Below, one piece after another: positions 1 through 9,441 of a stretch of DNA of 64,000 nt (positions are counted from its first letter, which is position 1; every line of letters starts with the position of its first letter). The notes below the pieces were generated by a model that worked only from the letters and a program-made list of their open reading frames with translations, did not search any database and was not told where the DNA came from. A program made the translations under genes and the position numbers. This DNA comes from Hyphomonadaceae bacterium (GTDB lineage: Bacteria > Pseudomonadota > Alphaproteobacteria > Caulobacterales > Aquidulcibacteraceae), in NCBI GenBank assembly GCA_019636095.1, contig JAHBYF010000001.1, positions 616,874 through 680,873 on the forward strand. Reading direction: 5' to 3'.

Positions 1-603
1 GTCGACAGCGCTAAAGCCCAGGTCGCCGCCGTCACCGCTCGTGTTTTGCTCGAAAGCGATCACTTCAAATCGTTCGCCCTGATCCAGCCGTCTTTTGGCC
101 TGATCCGCGGCTTCCCGTGTTGGGAACACGATCTGACGGAGATGGACTTCCTCACCTTGACCCAGCCGGTTGACGTTCTCGCGGTAGAGCCGCTCGATCG
201 CTTGAGGATCGGTCGCGCGCGCGTCGATCTCGTCGTAGATCGAGTTCGCCAGAACCCGCTCGCGGGCGTTCTCAACTTGCCGGCGTACGTCGGCGCGGCG
301 GTCGAAGCCGCGCGCTTCTGCTTCCATGGCAAACAGGCGCACCTGAATCAGCTCTTCGAGCGCCAGGTAGAAAGCGTCCGAATTGGCGTCCAAATCCTCG
401 GTTTCGCGCAGCCAACCACGGGCAACCGCGTGGGCGCGCACGTCTTCAATATAGATCGGCCGACCGTTGACGGTCGCTGCCACGATGGGGTCGGTGCCGC
501 CTTCGCCATCGGCGCCGGAATCGCGGCCAAGACCGCAGCTCGCGAGCGCGACAGCTGCGGCGAAAAGAACTGCCGTGAGGAGGGCGCGCTTCGGCGTGAC
601 CAT
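1..603 (-). CDS. Peptidylprolyl isomerase lipoprotein, SurA/PpiC-like (partial)
   Basis: Only the first 201 codons are present; the gene runs off the left edge. The N-terminus is a lipoprotein signal peptide ending in the lipobox LASC (residues about 21-24), so the protein is probably anchored in the cell envelope. A SurA-type N-terminal segment follows (VNGRPIYIEDV, then a helical region rich in E and R). From about residue 150 the parvulin rotamase domain begins (EEVHLRQIVFPTREAA, ending in GGDLGF at the edge). Family role: periplasmic folding of outer-membrane proteins by proline isomerisation. The ATG at 603 has AGGAAAG just upstream. It is divergent from secA. The C-terminal half of the rotamase domain is not visible. 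Confidence 0.85.
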   Translation of the reverse strand, partial: MVTPKRALLTAVLFAAAVALASCGLGRDSGADGEGGTDPIVAATVNGRPIYIEDVRAHAVARGWLRETEDLDANSDAFYLALEELIQVRLFAMEAEARGFDRRADVRRQVENARERVLANSIYDEIDARATDPQAIERLYRENVNRLGQGEEVHLRQIVFPTREAADQAKRRLDQGERFEVIAFEQNTSGDGGDLGFSAVD

Positions 604-836
604 GCGTTCTGCTTTCCTGATCCGGGCGTGTGCAAGGCTTGCGCCCCAGAATGCGTCCAGGGGGCCGCATTGACACTGCCAAGGGCCGCTCTTAAGTCTC
701 GCCAACGTACGTGTCGAGGGTGTTTTCGCACGCGCAAGCGCGTCGATGGGTCGATAAAACTTAAACAAACTCAACGCTTTAAACGCTCCCTTCCGCGCTC
801 CCTCCCAAGCGGCGCTTTAACCATTAGAACGTGCAA
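604..836. other. Divergent intergenic region between PPIase and secA
   Basis: This 233-base gap separates two divergent genes and must hold both promoters. It includes an A/T-rich stretch around 750-780 in an otherwise GC-rich background. I see no RNA gene, strong hairpin or small gene in it. Confidence 0.4.
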
Positions 837-3539
837 ATGCTGAACCTCGCCAAGCAGATTTTCGGCTCCGTCAATGAACGCAAGGTGCGCCATCTTCGGC
901 CGACGGTTCAGCGGATCAACGCCCTAGAGCCGACCTTCGAGGCGCTCTCCGACGAGGCGCTCCGGAACAAGACAAGTGAGTACCGCCATCGCTTGGCGCG
1001 CGGCGGCAAGATCGACGAGGTGTTGCCTGAGGCGTTCGCCACAGTTCGCGAAGCTTCAAAGCGCGTTCTCGGCATGCGCCATTTCGACGTCCAATTGATG
1101 GGCGGCATGATGCTGCACCAGGGCAAGATCGCCGAAATGCGTACCGGCGAGGGCAAGACGCTCGTTGCAACATTGCCGACCTATCTCAACGCTCTTGAGA
1201 GCCGCGGCGTCCACGTCATCACGGTGAACGACTATCTTGCCAAACGCGACGCCGAATGGATGGGGCAAGTCTATCGCTTCCTTGGCCTCTCGGTTGGCGT
1301 GATCGTTCACGGCCTCTACGACAACGAGCGTCGCCAAGCTTACGCGTCCGACGTCACCTACGGCACCAACAATGAATTTGGGTTCGACTATCTGCGCGAC
1401 AACATGAAGTACTCGCTCGGAGAGATGGTTCAGCGCGGCCACCGCTATGCGATCGTCGACGAGGTTGACTCGATCCTGATCGACGAGGCGCGCACGCCGC
1501 TCATCATCTCCGGCCCGACCGAAGACCGCAGCGAGTTCTACAAATCGATCGACACGCTGATTCCGCTGCTCCGGCCTGAGCATTACGAACATGACGAGAA
1601 GCAACGCTCAGTTGTGTTCACCGAAGCTGGTTCCGAACGTATCGAAGAAATGCTGGTCGAGCGCGGGTTGTTGCAAGGTTCACTATACGAGCCGTCGAAC
1701 ATCACGGTTGTACACCACGCCAACCAAGCGCTGCGTGCACACAAGCTCTTCCATCGCGACAAAGACTACATCGTAAAGGACAGCGAAGTCGTCCTGATCG
1801 ATGAATTCACCGGACGCATGATGGCGGGCCGCCGTTTGTCGGAAGGTCTGCACCAGGCGATCGAAGCCAAGGAAGGCGTGCAGGTTCAGCCCGAAAACCA
1901 GACGCTCGCGTCGATCACGTTCCAGAACTATTTCCGCTTGTATGACAAGCTTGGCGGGATGACGGGCACGGCTTCGACGGAAGCGGCGGAATTCGGCGAT
2001 ATTTACAAGCTCGATGTTGTTGAAGTGCCGACGAACCGCCCGGTGAAGCGGCTGGACGCTGACGATGAAGTCTATCGGACGGCGAAAGAGAAGTACAAAG
2101 CTGTCATCACTGACATTGAAGAGACGCACCGCAAGCAGCAACCGGTTCTGGTTGGCACGGTGTCGATCGAGAAGTCGGAATTCCTCTCGAACATGCTGAA
2201 ACAGCGCGGCATCCCGCACCAAGTGCTCAATGCGCGCTACCACGAGCAGGAAGCCCAGATCGTTGCGCAAGCCGGCGTGCCGGGAGCAGTCACGATCGCC
2301 ACCAACATGGCTGGTCGCGGCACCGACATTCAGCTCGGCGGCAACATCGAAATGCGTCTGAAGGCAGCGCTCAAGGGTGACGAAACACCCGATCAGATCG
2401 CGCAGCTCAAGCGTCAGATTACGGTGGATGTCGAGCAGAAGAAGCGCGTGGCGCTTGAAGCGGGTGGCCTCTACGTGCTCGGCACCGAGCGCCACGAAAG
2501 CCGCCGCATCGACAACCAGCTGCGCGGCCGTACCGGCCGGCAAGGCGATCCGGGCAAGTCAAAATTCTACATCTGCCTCGAAGACGATCTGTTGCGCATC
2601 TTTGCGGCGGAGCGCCTGGACGCGATCATGCGCGGCCTCGGTATCCAGGAAGGTGAGGCGATTGTTCACCCGTGGATGAACAAGGCGCTCGAAACCTCGC
2701 AGCGCCGGGTCGAACAGCGCAACTTCGAAATCCGTAAGAACCTGCTGAAGTACGACGATGTTATCAACGATCAGCGTAAGGCGATCTTTGAGCAACGCAT
2801 CGAGTTCATGCGCACTGCCGACGTGGCGCCCATCGTCAAAGATATGCGCCACGACGTGGTCGAGAAGCTCATCTGGCGCCACATGCCCGAGAAGGCATAT
2901 CCAGAACAATGGAACACCAAAGAACTGATTGAAGAGGCGGAGGAGATCTTCGGCTTTCACTCCCCGGTCGACGCCTGGGCCGCGGAAGAGGGTATTGCCC
3001 AGCAGGAGATCATCGAGCGCCTGACGCGCGAGGTCGATCAAGCCTACGCGCAGAAGGCCGCTATGCTCGGGCCGGAGCGTTTGCGCGCGGTCGAGAAGCA
3101 GGTCTTGCTCAGCGTCGTTGATATGCGCTGGCGTGAGCACTTGTCCTTCCTCGATCACCTGCGCTCGGTCATTCACTTGCGCGGCTATGCTCAGCGTGAC
3201 CCATTGAACGAGTTCAAGACCGAAGCATTCACACTGTTCGAGCGCATGTTGCTGGATCTGCGCACGACCATCACGCGCATGTTGCTGCGTCTGCAGATCG
3301 GCCAGGCCGACGAGGCGGCGCTTGCGCCGCGCGCGCCGGCCACGACATACGAAATCCACCAGAACCCAGACACCGGCGAAAACGAGATGGTGAGCCGCGA
3401 CGCGCCCCCATTAGCGCCGGATGGATTCGATCGGCACAACCCGTCGACGTGGGGCAAAGTCTCCCGCAATGCGCCGTGCCCGTGTGGGTCAGGCAAGAAG
3501 TTCAAGTATTGCCACGGCCAGGAGGCCGCGACCGCCTGA
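837..3539 (+). CDS. secA: Preprotein translocase ATPase SecA
   Basis: A 900-residue SecA, the cytoplasmic ATPase that drives Sec-dependent export through SecYEG. The Walker A motif GEGKT is at about residues 104-108 and the Walker B DEVDS at about 208. The helicase-like second motor domain contains [13 protein letters not shown] and the [13 protein letters not shown] arginine-finger motif. The C-terminus ends in the zinc-binding SEC-C motif [14 protein letters not shown], which contacts SecB. Length is normal for alphaproteobacteria. I chose the ATG at 837 because it gives the usual [11 protein letters not shown] start; an in-frame GTG at 831 would add two residues. No strong Shine-Dalgarno precedes either. 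The gene is complete. Confidence 0.98.
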   Translation: MLNLAKQIFGSVNERKVRHLRPTVQRINALEPTFEALSDEALRNKTSEYRHRLARGGKIDEVLPEAFATVREASKRVLGMRHFDVQLMGGMMLHQGKIAEMRTGEGKTLVATLPTYLNALESRGVHVITVNDYLAKRDAEWMGQVYRFLGLSVGVIVHGLYDNERRQAYASDVTYGTNNEFGFDYLRDNMKYSLGEMVQRGHRYAIVDEVDSILIDEARTPLIISGPTEDRSEFYKSIDTLIPLLRPEHYEHDEKQRSVVFTEAGSERIEEMLVERGLLQGSLYEPSNITVVHHANQALRAHKLFHRDKDYIVKDSEVVLIDEFTGRMMAGRRLSEGLHQAIEAKEGVQVQPENQTLASITFQNYFRLYDKLGGMTGTASTEAAEFGDIYKLDVVEVPTNRPVKRLDADDEVYRTAKEKYKAVITDIEETHRKQQPVLVGTVSIEKSEFLSNMLKQRGIPHQVLNARYHEQEAQIVAQAGVPGAVTIATNMAGRGTDIQLGGNIEMRLKAALKGDETPDQIAQLKRQITVDVEQKKRVALEAGGLYVLGTERHESRRIDNQLRGRTGRQGDPGKSKFYICLEDDLLRIFAAERLDAIMRGLGIQEGEAIVHPWMNKALETSQRRVEQRNFEIRKNLLKYDDVINDQRKAIFEQRIEFMRTADVAPIVKDMRHDVVEKLIWRHMPEKAYPEQWNTKELIEEAEEIFGFHSPVDAWAAEEGIAQQEIIERLTREVDQAYAQKAAMLGPERLRAVEKQVLLSVVDMRWREHLSFLDHLRSVIHLRGYAQRDPLNEFKTEAFTLFERMLLDLRTTITRMLLRLQIGQADEAALAPRAPATTYEIHQNPDTGENEMVSRDAPPLAPDGFDRHNPSTWGKVSRNAPCPCGSGKKFKYCHGQEAATA

Positions 3540-3549
3540 GGTTGAGGCG

Positions 3550-4383
3550 TTAGCGGCGTGTGTTGGTGATTGCGATCGGCTGGCCGGTGGCGAGCGCGCT
3601 GACAACGCGATAAGTCAGCGTGCCTGCGCTCAAGGATTGCAGTTCGATCTGTGCGCCGCTCAAGGTGATCGTGCGTGGCATGTTGGCGGCCACCGTCGTC
3701 ACCCGTTGATCGTTGATCGGAGCGCTGGCGTCGCCTTCGCGCGAGCGCAAATCGACCGCTACGGTGTCGCCAACAATGCGCGCGGTAACTTCAATCGTCA
3801 CCGGCGCGATACTGTGCTGCTGCAGTGGCGTGAACGGAGCGGGAGAGCGTATCGGCGCTGTCGCTAGTATCACGGTCCCGCCGCTGACACGCGGCACGGG
3901 CGGCGTTTCCCATGCGCCAGTGACACTGCGCGTCGGCGTCACGCCGACTTGCATGTAACCCAAATAGTCGAAGACGCGGTCGCCATTGGTATCGGCGAGG
4001 CAGGCGCGTGAGACCAATGGCGGCCGCAGCGGCGTAAGAGGCGTGATGTCGACGGCGACGGTGCAAAACAACCGCGCTTCGCGATGCTGTTGCAGCACAA
4101 CCGGAAAAAGCTCGGTTCCAGGCGTGAGCTGAAGCGCGATGGACGCATTGCCGACCGCAATTGAGCCCGCGACTGGCGCGTCTACGCGCACAACGCCAAT
4201 CACATTGGCCTGCTGCGAGAGCAGAACCGCCGTGCCGGTCGCCTGTTGCGGATCGGCGGAGAACTCAACTGCCTGGGCTTCGAATACCGGCGCGCCATTG
4301 TCGGTGATGGTGGCTGGCGGCGCCGTCTGCGCCATGAGCAGGGGCGAAAGAAGGAGCGCCGCCAGCGCCGCTCGAGACTTCAT
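3550..4383 (-). CDS. Secreted hypothetical protein
   Basis: A 277-residue protein that I do not recognise. It opens with a signal peptide (MKSRAALAALLLSPLLMAQ, likely cut after the AQ). The rest is polar, beta-rich and low in charge, with a short DTNGDRVFDYLG segment that looks like a single calcium-loop-like turn. Only one or two cysteines are visible. The start ATG at 4383 overlaps the stop of the upstream M20 peptidase gene in an ATGA junction, so the two are translationally coupled and probably act in the same compartment. It ends 10 bases from the convergent secA stop, leaving no room for a long terminator. Function unknown. Confidence 0.7.
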   Translation of the reverse strand: MKSRAALAALLLSPLLMAQTAPPATITDNGAPVFEAQAVEFSADPQQATGTAVLLSQQANVIGVVRVDAPVAGSIAVGNASIALQLTPGTELFPVVLQQHREARLFCTVAVDITPLTPLRPPLVSRACLADTNGDRVFDYLGYMQVGVTPTRSVTGAWETPPVPRVSGGTVILATAPIRSPAPFTPLQQHSIAPVTIEVTARIVGDTVAVDLRSREGDASAPINDQRVTTVAANMPRTITLSGAQIELQSLSAGTLTYRVVSALATGQPIAITNTRR

Positions 4384-5786
4384 TGTGGGCCTGCGAGATT
4401 CGTCAGCAAGAGACGCCAATGTGTGAGCCCATTGTAAAAACTATCAACTGGCACGCGCTCGTTGAGGCCGTGTGCGAAATCATCACTATCGCCAATGAAA
4501 ATGGCGCCGACACCGTACGTTGGGATCCCCGCGGCGCGGAAGAACAAGCCGTCGGTGGCGCCAGCCGACATGTAGGGAGAAATGACGGCGTCGGGATATG
4601 ACGTGTGCACGGCGCGCGCGGCTGCTTGCATGACATCGGCTCGCAACGGCGAGGCGTCACTGGAGTTCGAGGGACCTAGCGGCTCGACCGTTACCTTGCT
4701 TCCCGCAATGGCGCGCAGTTCGGCAAGCACGTCCGCCGTGGCCACGCCTGGAAAGATCCGACAGTTCACTGTGGCGCTGGCGCTCTGTGGCAGCGCGTTC
4801 TCAGCATGTCCGCCAGTCAGCATCGTTGCGACGCAGGTCGTGCGCATCATCGATGACAGAGAGACGTTGTGCGAAAGCGTGCGTGCGGCGATCCGGTCAC
4901 CCGGATGTTCCGCGAAACGGCGCAACGCAGCGCCTTCAGGGCCCGAAAATACCGTGGCCGCATTCCGGAAGCTTTCAATCGTGGTGTCGTTCCACATCAC
5001 CGGGAATTGGAACTCACGCAGACGTGCGAGTGCGTCGCCGAGGTCGTAGATGGCGTTGTCCTCGCGCGGCTGCGAAGAATGGCCGCCGGGATTGCGCGCG
5101 GTGAAAGTGAAGCTGGCGTAGGTTTTTTCGGCAGTCTGCACCACGTAAGCGATGCCTCTGTTGTTGTTGTCGAGTTGGCCGCCGCCGGCGTCCGAGTTCA
5201 AGGCAAACTCAGCGTCGCCAAGCAAATCGCGATGTTGAGCCAGCAGGTTCTCTGTCGTTGCGCCGCTCGTCTCTTCGTCGCCGGAAAACCAGAGAATGAG
5301 GTCTCGCGTCGGGACAAAGCCCTCGCGTCGTAAGGTCAGGAACGTCGAAGTGAGCTGCGCAACGCCGCCTTTGTTGTCGATCGTTCCGCGGCCGAAGAAG
5401 AAGTTATTTTCCTCTATCAAAGTGAAGGGATCGCGCTCCCAATCGCTCCGCAACGCTGGCACCACATCCATGTGCGCGAGAAGGACGATCGGCCGTCCAC
5501 CTGAACCGTTGCCGCGATAACGTACGACAAGCCCGGCTGTGCCATTCAGCGGCAAGACCTGCACGTCCTCGGCGGCAAAGCCGGCGGTGCGGAAAAGGTC
5601 GGCCAAATAGGCGGCCATCGCGGGCGTCTGTGCGCCGTCGACAGAGGTACTGAACGCGATGATGTGCTCATAGATCTCTCGCGCCTGAGCGCGCTGCGCG
5701 TCGCTCGGCGTCTGCGCCGACGCAGCGCTGCTAAAGCCACACGCGAAAACCGCGCTCAAAAGCAGCGCCCGTATCCAACCGCCCAT
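4380..5786 (-). CDS. M20 family metallopeptidase (exported)
   Basis: A 468-residue zinc peptidase or deacylase of the M20/ArgE/CPG2 family. Signature elements occur in order: LLAHMDVVPA (zinc His and Asp), FGRGTIDNKGG (bridging Asp), FSGDEETSGA (catalytic Glu-Glu), NSDAGGG, and a C-terminal FAHGLNERV (zinc His). Residues 1-25 form a signal peptide (MGGWIRALLLSAVFACGFSSAASAQ), so it acts in the periplasm or outside. Family members remove C-terminal residues from small peptides or deacylate amino acids; the substrate cannot be read here. I chose the start at 5786 because it opens the signal peptide and has GGGGA upstream. It is followed by an overlapping secreted hypothetical gene. Confidence 0.92.
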   Translation of the reverse strand: MGGWIRALLLSAVFACGFSSAASAQTPSDAQRAQAREIYEHIIAFSTSVDGAQTPAMAAYLADLFRTAGFAAEDVQVLPLNGTAGLVVRYRGNGSGGRPIVLLAHMDVVPALRSDWERDPFTLIEENNFFFGRGTIDNKGGVAQLTSTFLTLRREGFVPTRDLILWFSGDEETSGATTENLLAQHRDLLGDAEFALNSDAGGGQLDNNNRGIAYVVQTAEKTYASFTFTARNPGGHSSQPREDNAIYDLGDALARLREFQFPVMWNDTTIESFRNAATVFSGPEGAALRRFAEHPGDRIAARTLSHNVSLSSMMRTTCVATMLTGGHAENALPQSASATVNCRIFPGVATADVLAELRAIAGSKVTVEPLGPSNSSDASPLRADVMQAAARAVHTSYPDAVISPYMSAGATDGLFFRAAGIPTYGVGAIFIGDSDDFAHGLNERVPVDSFYNGLTHWRLLLTNLAGPQ

Positions 5787-5862
5787 GAAAATCCCCAATC
5801 GTTTCAGCCATGCTGACGGGGGGTTAGCGCTTTGGCAAGGGATTGGGCGCAGGGCTAGCGGC

Positions 5863-7104
5863 ATGTCTTTCGCGCATGCGCCCACGAGCACTGCCGCGCC
5901 TACGTTTGCGCGCTGGGAACCCGTGGCGGCGGCGCTGTGTCTGGCCCAATTTTCCGAGCCGCTGTTTGCTGCGATCGCACAGAGCCAGGGCTTGGTCGAA
6001 CCGCCAGGTTATGCGCGGATCTTCTTTCTGCCGGTCTATGCGTTCCTGGCATGGGTGGTGTGGCGTGATCGCACACAAGCGTGGAGCGCGGCGCGGGCCG
6101 TTCCGCTGCTGCTCGCGCTGCTCGCGCTCGCCGGACTTTCAACGCTTTGGTCGATCGATAGCGGTGCGACCTTGCGGCGGTCAGTGTGGCTCGCGTTGTC
6201 GATGATGTTCGGACTTTACCTCGCATGGCGCCATGATTGGAAATCCCTGCTGAGTGTGCTCGCCGGCGCCTTCTTAGTACTGATCGCGGGGTCATTCGCG
6301 CTCGGTTTGCTTGCGCCGAATATTGGTCGCATGACTGCGGAGCACCCAGGCGCCTGGTCTGGTTTGTGGACTCACAAAAACACGCTCGGCGGCATCATGG
6401 GGCTTGGTGTCGCGACGTGTGCAGCCGCGGCGATCGTTGCATCCGAACGTCGCACGCTGTGGATTGGCTGTTCGATCGCGGCATTCGTGCTCGTCTTGCT
6501 TTCGACCTCTAAGACTGCGCTGATTGCCTCAATGCTTGGCGTTGGTATGATCGGATTTTGTGCCTTCATGCGGCGCGGGCCAATCCATATGATCGGCGCG
6601 ATCGCCGCTGCGAGCGTTGCTGTTGTGACAATTGCAGGCGCCACGCTGCTTGCGCCGGATCTGCTCGTGGCGGCGCTCGGCCGCGATCTTACGCTCACTG
6701 GGCGGACCGATATTTGGGACGCCGCCGCACGTTTCGTGGAAGCCAGGCCCTGGCTCGGCTATGGCTATTATGCGTTCTGGTTGCCTGAAAATGGTCCCGC
6801 ATACTGGGTGCGCGAAGCCGTCGCGTGGCAAGTCGCTTCGGCGCATTCGAGTTGGCTGGAGCTGGCGCTTGGCCTCGGGCGAATTGGCGTCGTTGTATTT
6901 GCGCTTCAATTGGCGGCGACGTTGTCGCGTGGCGTTGGCGTTGCGCTTCAGCCTCAGGCGGGGCTCTGGGCGCCCGCGTTCCTGGCGACGTTTGCGCTCT
7001 ACACATTGAGTGAGAGCCACGCGCTACAGGCAAACAACGTATTTTGGATTATCTATGTGGCGGTGGCGGCGCGACTCGCGCTTGATGCGAGACAGCGCGT
7101 ATGA
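5863..7104 (+). CDS. O-antigen ligase family membrane protein
   Basis: A 413-residue polytopic membrane protein with roughly ten or more hydrophobic helices. The large loop and following helix carry the Wzy_C/O-antigen-ligase signature TLTGRTDIWDAAARFVEARPWLGYGYYAFW, and the HSSWLELALGLGRIGVVVF segment follows. Family members join or polymerise undecaprenyl-linked glycans at the outer face of the inner membrane. No glycosyltransferase genes are adjacent, so the glycan is unknown. I chose the ATG at 5863 (AGGG upstream); an earlier in-frame ATG at 5785 would add 26 polar residues. Its stop overlaps the ruvC start (ATGA), an unrelated neighbour but probably coupled translation. Confidence 0.85.
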   Translation: MSFAHAPTSTAAPTFARWEPVAAALCLAQFSEPLFAAIAQSQGLVEPPGYARIFFLPVYAFLAWVVWRDRTQAWSAARAVPLLLALLALAGLSTLWSIDSGATLRRSVWLALSMMFGLYLAWRHDWKSLLSVLAGAFLVLIAGSFALGLLAPNIGRMTAEHPGAWSGLWTHKNTLGGIMGLGVATCAAAAIVASERRTLWIGCSIAAFVLVLLSTSKTALIASMLGVGMIGFCAFMRRGPIHMIGAIAAASVAVVTIAGATLLAPDLLVAALGRDLTLTGRTDIWDAAARFVEARPWLGYGYYAFWLPENGPAYWVREAVAWQVASAHSSWLELALGLGRIGVVVFALQLAATLSRGVGVALQPQAGLWAPAFLATFALYTLSESHALQANNVFWIIYVAVAARLALDARQRV

Positions 7105-7598
7105 CGGCGATACTCATCCTAGGCATCGATCCGGGGCTTAACCGTTGTGGTTGGGGTTTGGTTGCGAGCGAGGGTTCGCGCCTTAGCCATATTGCCCACG
7201 GTGTGATCAAGCCCCTGCAAACGCAGCAACTGGCCTCGCGCCTGCATGACGTGTTTGAGGGCTTGTCTGAGGTTATCGAGCGATTTCAACCGCACGAAGC
7301 GGCGGTTGAGGAGACGTTCGTGAACTCAAACGCGCGTGCGGCTCTGGTGCTCGGGCAAGCGCGTGGCGTTGCGCTAGCGGCGGCGGCGCGGCGTGGTTTG
7401 GTTGTGTCGGAGTACGCGCCGGCGACGATCAAGAAAGCCGTGGTCGGCTCCGGCGCCGCTGACAAGACACAAATCTCGTTCATGGTGCAGCGGCTATTGC
7501 CGGCGGCTGGGCAAGTCACCGCCGATGCCGCCGATGCGCTCGGAGTCGCGCTCTGCCATGCCGCCCATAGCGGATTTCGCCGCCGCACCGTGGTGTAG
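7101..7598 (+). CDS. ruvC: Crossover junction endodeoxyribonuclease RuvC
   Basis: A 165-residue Holliday-junction resolvase, full length. Its RNase-H fold is marked by LGIDPGLNRCGWG (first catalytic Asp at residue 10), the AVEETFVNSNARAALVLGQARG helix with a catalytic Glu, and the C-terminal DAADALGVALCHA segment with the last acidic residues. It cuts four-way junctions processed by RuvAB. The start ATG overlaps the stop of the ligase-like gene by four bases. ruvA lies about 1.8 kb away on the same strand, separated by an inserted divergent pair; in related genomes the ruv genes are usually adjacent. ruvB is not in the window. Confidence 0.97.
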   Translation: MTAILILGIDPGLNRCGWGLVASEGSRLSHIAHGVIKPLQTQQLASRLHDVFEGLSEVIERFQPHEAAVEETFVNSNARAALVLGQARGVALAAAARRGLVVSEYAPATIKKAVVGSGAADKTQISFMVQRLLPAAGQVTADAADALGVALCHAAHSGFRRRTVV

Positions 7599-7622
7599 CT
7601 ACCTGATCGCGCCGAGCGCCGC

Positions 7623-8795
7623 TTAGGCGCGTGAGATCAGGCCATAGGCAAGGAGCGTGGAAATCATTGCTTCGGCCTTGTCGATCACGATGTCAGCGAG
7701 CGTGAACGTCTCTCCGCTCAGCGCGCGCTCAAGCGCGGGCCGCTGATCCGGTGCGAACTTCAACTCGCCGCCAGGGCTAACGACGATGATGTCATCGCCA
7801 TCTTCGGCGATGCGGAACGGAGCGCGCGGTTGCGCTTGAAAGCGATCGGTTGGCGCTATTGCGGCCACGTCGCGGACGGCGCCGCGATTATCCGCTGCGC
7901 GCGAACGGATGAAGGTGTCCACCATGAGGTCGAGGGCTGGATCGAGCTGCACCTCATCGGCGATGTTGCGTGCCAGCGCTTTCAAATGCGCGCGCGCGGC
8001 TTCCCGGTCGAAGCCTGGGTGAGCGAAGCCCGGCGGCAGACTTCGGCGAAGATCAGGCGATCGCAGCGCGGCTTCCGAAACCGCTTCAAGCATAAGGTCC
8101 GCCCATGTGCGCGTGATAAGGCCAACGGTGATGTGCAGCGAAGGCTTGTCGCCCGAGGTCTGCGCGTCGTGCATCAAGCCGCGGGGGACATAGGCGCAGT
8201 CGCCTGGTTTTAGCACGAACTCCTTTCGCGGTGGGCCGGGCTCATACTCTCCTTGCTGGAACCCTTCGCCGCGAAACGGAATCTCGATCGGCATGTCGTA
8301 GAGCCGCCAAGCCTTCTCACCTTCGACCTGGATCACCATAACGTCGTGATTGTCGTAGTGTGTCCGGAACCCCTGCGCGTTTGGCGGGGTAAGGTAGATG
8401 TTCGTTTGCACGTGCGACGAGAACACATGCTCAAGGCCGCGGCATAGCCTCGCCAAAGCAGGATCGAACTGGTGCGCCTGGTTCAAGATGATCGTAGCGC
8501 CGCGCCGATAATGGTCGGCGACCGCGCCACGATCGATAAAGTTGGCGCCGTCGACATATTGATCCGCATCAACATGAGCAGATGCATCCGCGAGGGCCAA
8601 TTGGCCCTCGCGGAGGTCAAGCGTCGTCACGATGCGGTCAATGTCATCGACTGAAATGAGCCCACGAAAGCGCTCGGGCGCCTCATGATGCACGACGAGG
8701 GCTTCGCGCTCATAGACGCGCGCGAAAAAGTCTTGCTCGCGCCCCGCGCCTATGAGGTAGCCGAGCGGATCTACGAGCCACGGCTCGCGCGACAT
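7623..8795 (-). CDS. JmjC/cupin-4 family Fe(II)/2-oxoglutarate oxygenase
   Basis: A 390-residue protein of the ribosomal-oxygenase-like JmjC family (YcfD/RoxA, MINA53, NO66 relatives; cupin_4). The double-stranded beta-helix contains THYDNHDVMVIQVEGEKAW, giving the metal ligands His146 and Asp148, and YVPRGLMHDA, giving the distal His209. The C-terminal 150 residues form the helical/winged-helix part seen in the family. Such enzymes hydroxylate Arg, His or Asp/Asn side chains of proteins in the cytoplasm. It starts only 9 bases after the stop of the Tat-exported repeat protein, so the two form an operon. A ribosomal-protein substrate is the conservative alternative. Start ATG 8795; the ribosome-binding site is weak, consistent with coupling. 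Confidence 0.87.
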   Translation of the reverse strand: MSREPWLVDPLGYLIGAGREQDFFARVYEREALVVHHEAPERFRGLISVDDIDRIVTTLDLREGQLALADASAHVDADQYVDGANFIDRGAVADHYRRGATIILNQAHQFDPALARLCRGLEHVFSSHVQTNIYLTPPNAQGFRTHYDNHDVMVIQVEGEKAWRLYDMPIEIPFRGEGFQQGEYEPGPPRKEFVLKPGDCAYVPRGLMHDAQTSGDKPSLHITVGLITRTWADLMLEAVSEAALRSPDLRRSLPPGFAHPGFDREAARAHLKALARNIADEVQLDPALDLMVDTFIRSRAADNRGAVRDVAAIAPTDRFQAQPRAPFRIAEDGDDIIVVSPGGELKFAPDQRPALERALSGETFTLADIVIDKAEAMISTLLAYGLISRA

Positions 8796-8804
8796 TGAAC
8801 TAGC

Positions 8805-9218
8805 TTACCAGTTACGGCGCGGACCGCGTCCGTAGCTCGCACGGTCGGCTGCGGGACCGCTGTCGCCGTCCGTCAGCCCGCTTGCGCTGCGGCGGGTTGC
8901 GCCGCGGCCATTGCCGGCATTGTCGGCGTTGCCGCCTTGGTCTGTGTCGGTGAGGCCGGTGCGACCGCGTCCGCCAGTGTTGCCGCCCAGCCCGTAGCCG
9001 GCGCGGTCGGCGCCGTTGCCGGAATCGCTATCGGTGAGGCCGGTGTGCCCATAGCCGCCACGATCGGCGTATGCGCCGCTGTCGCTGTCGGTGCGGCCGG
9101 TATAGTTCTGCGCTTCGGCCTTGCCGGTGATCGCCATGGTCGCGCCGCCTGCGATCATCGCGCCGCCAGCAATCCGGCCCAGGAACGAGCGCCGATTGAG
9201 TTTCTTCTTCTCGGACAT
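8805..9218 (-). CDS. Tat-exported protein with DxDxGxxAD tandem repeats
   Basis: A 137-residue protein with no recognised enzyme domain. Residues 1-36 form a twin-arginine signal (KKKLNRRSFLGRIAGG, hydrophobic core, cut near KAEAQ). The mature part is four repeats of about 17-27 residues with consensus G-[RL]-T-D-x-D-[SQ]-G-x-x-A-D-[RN]-x-x-[YN]-G. In all four, Asp1, Asp3, Gly5, Ala8 and Asp9 of the DxDxGxxAD core are kept: DSDSGAYAD, DSDSGNGAD, DTDQGGNAD and DGDSGPAAD. Linkers are Gly/Arg rich and there is no cysteine. The core could bind calcium, as in thrombospondin type-3 loops, or be a modification site. Start chosen at 9218 (GGGGGAAGC upstream). It precedes and is co-directional with the JmjC oxygenase. 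Confidence 0.8.
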   Translation of the reverse strand: MSEKKKLNRRSFLGRIAGGAMIAGGATMAITGKAEAQNYTGRTDSDSGAYADRGGYGHTGLTDSDSGNGADRAGYGLGGNTGGRGRTGLTDTDQGGNADNAGNGRGATRRSASGLTDGDSGPAADRASYGRGPRRNW

Positions 9219-9441
9219 GCTTCCCCCGATATGGTCGTTGCGAATTGCTCGCAAAAACGTGGTCCCTCGAAGCGAATCGTATCACGCGTCGCAGCGGTCC
9301 GTCAGCGTGAGAGTGGCTCGCAACAACCCGAGTCTGAAGCGCGTCACAGGCTGTCGCCATCCCCATTTGGGAGGGGTGGTGCGCGAAGGCCGCGTTCAGC
9401 GTTTTGCCGAATCTGACGATGATGGCTGGGAGAGGGTCAGA

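Noticed and set aside
46..843. A 265-codon plus-strand open frame
   Set aside because: It is antisense to the parvulin lipoprotein gene, whose signal peptide, lipobox and rotamase motifs are clear. The plus-frame translation has no recognisable domain.
1683..3359. Long minus-strand open frames inside secA
   Set aside because: They are shadows of the GC-rich secA codons; secA is intact and well conserved over the same bases.
9121..9441. Extended N-terminus for RuvA
   Set aside because: The upstream in-frame codons are antisense to the Tat signal of the repeat protein, and the ATG at 9442 with GAGAGGG gives the standard RuvA start and length.
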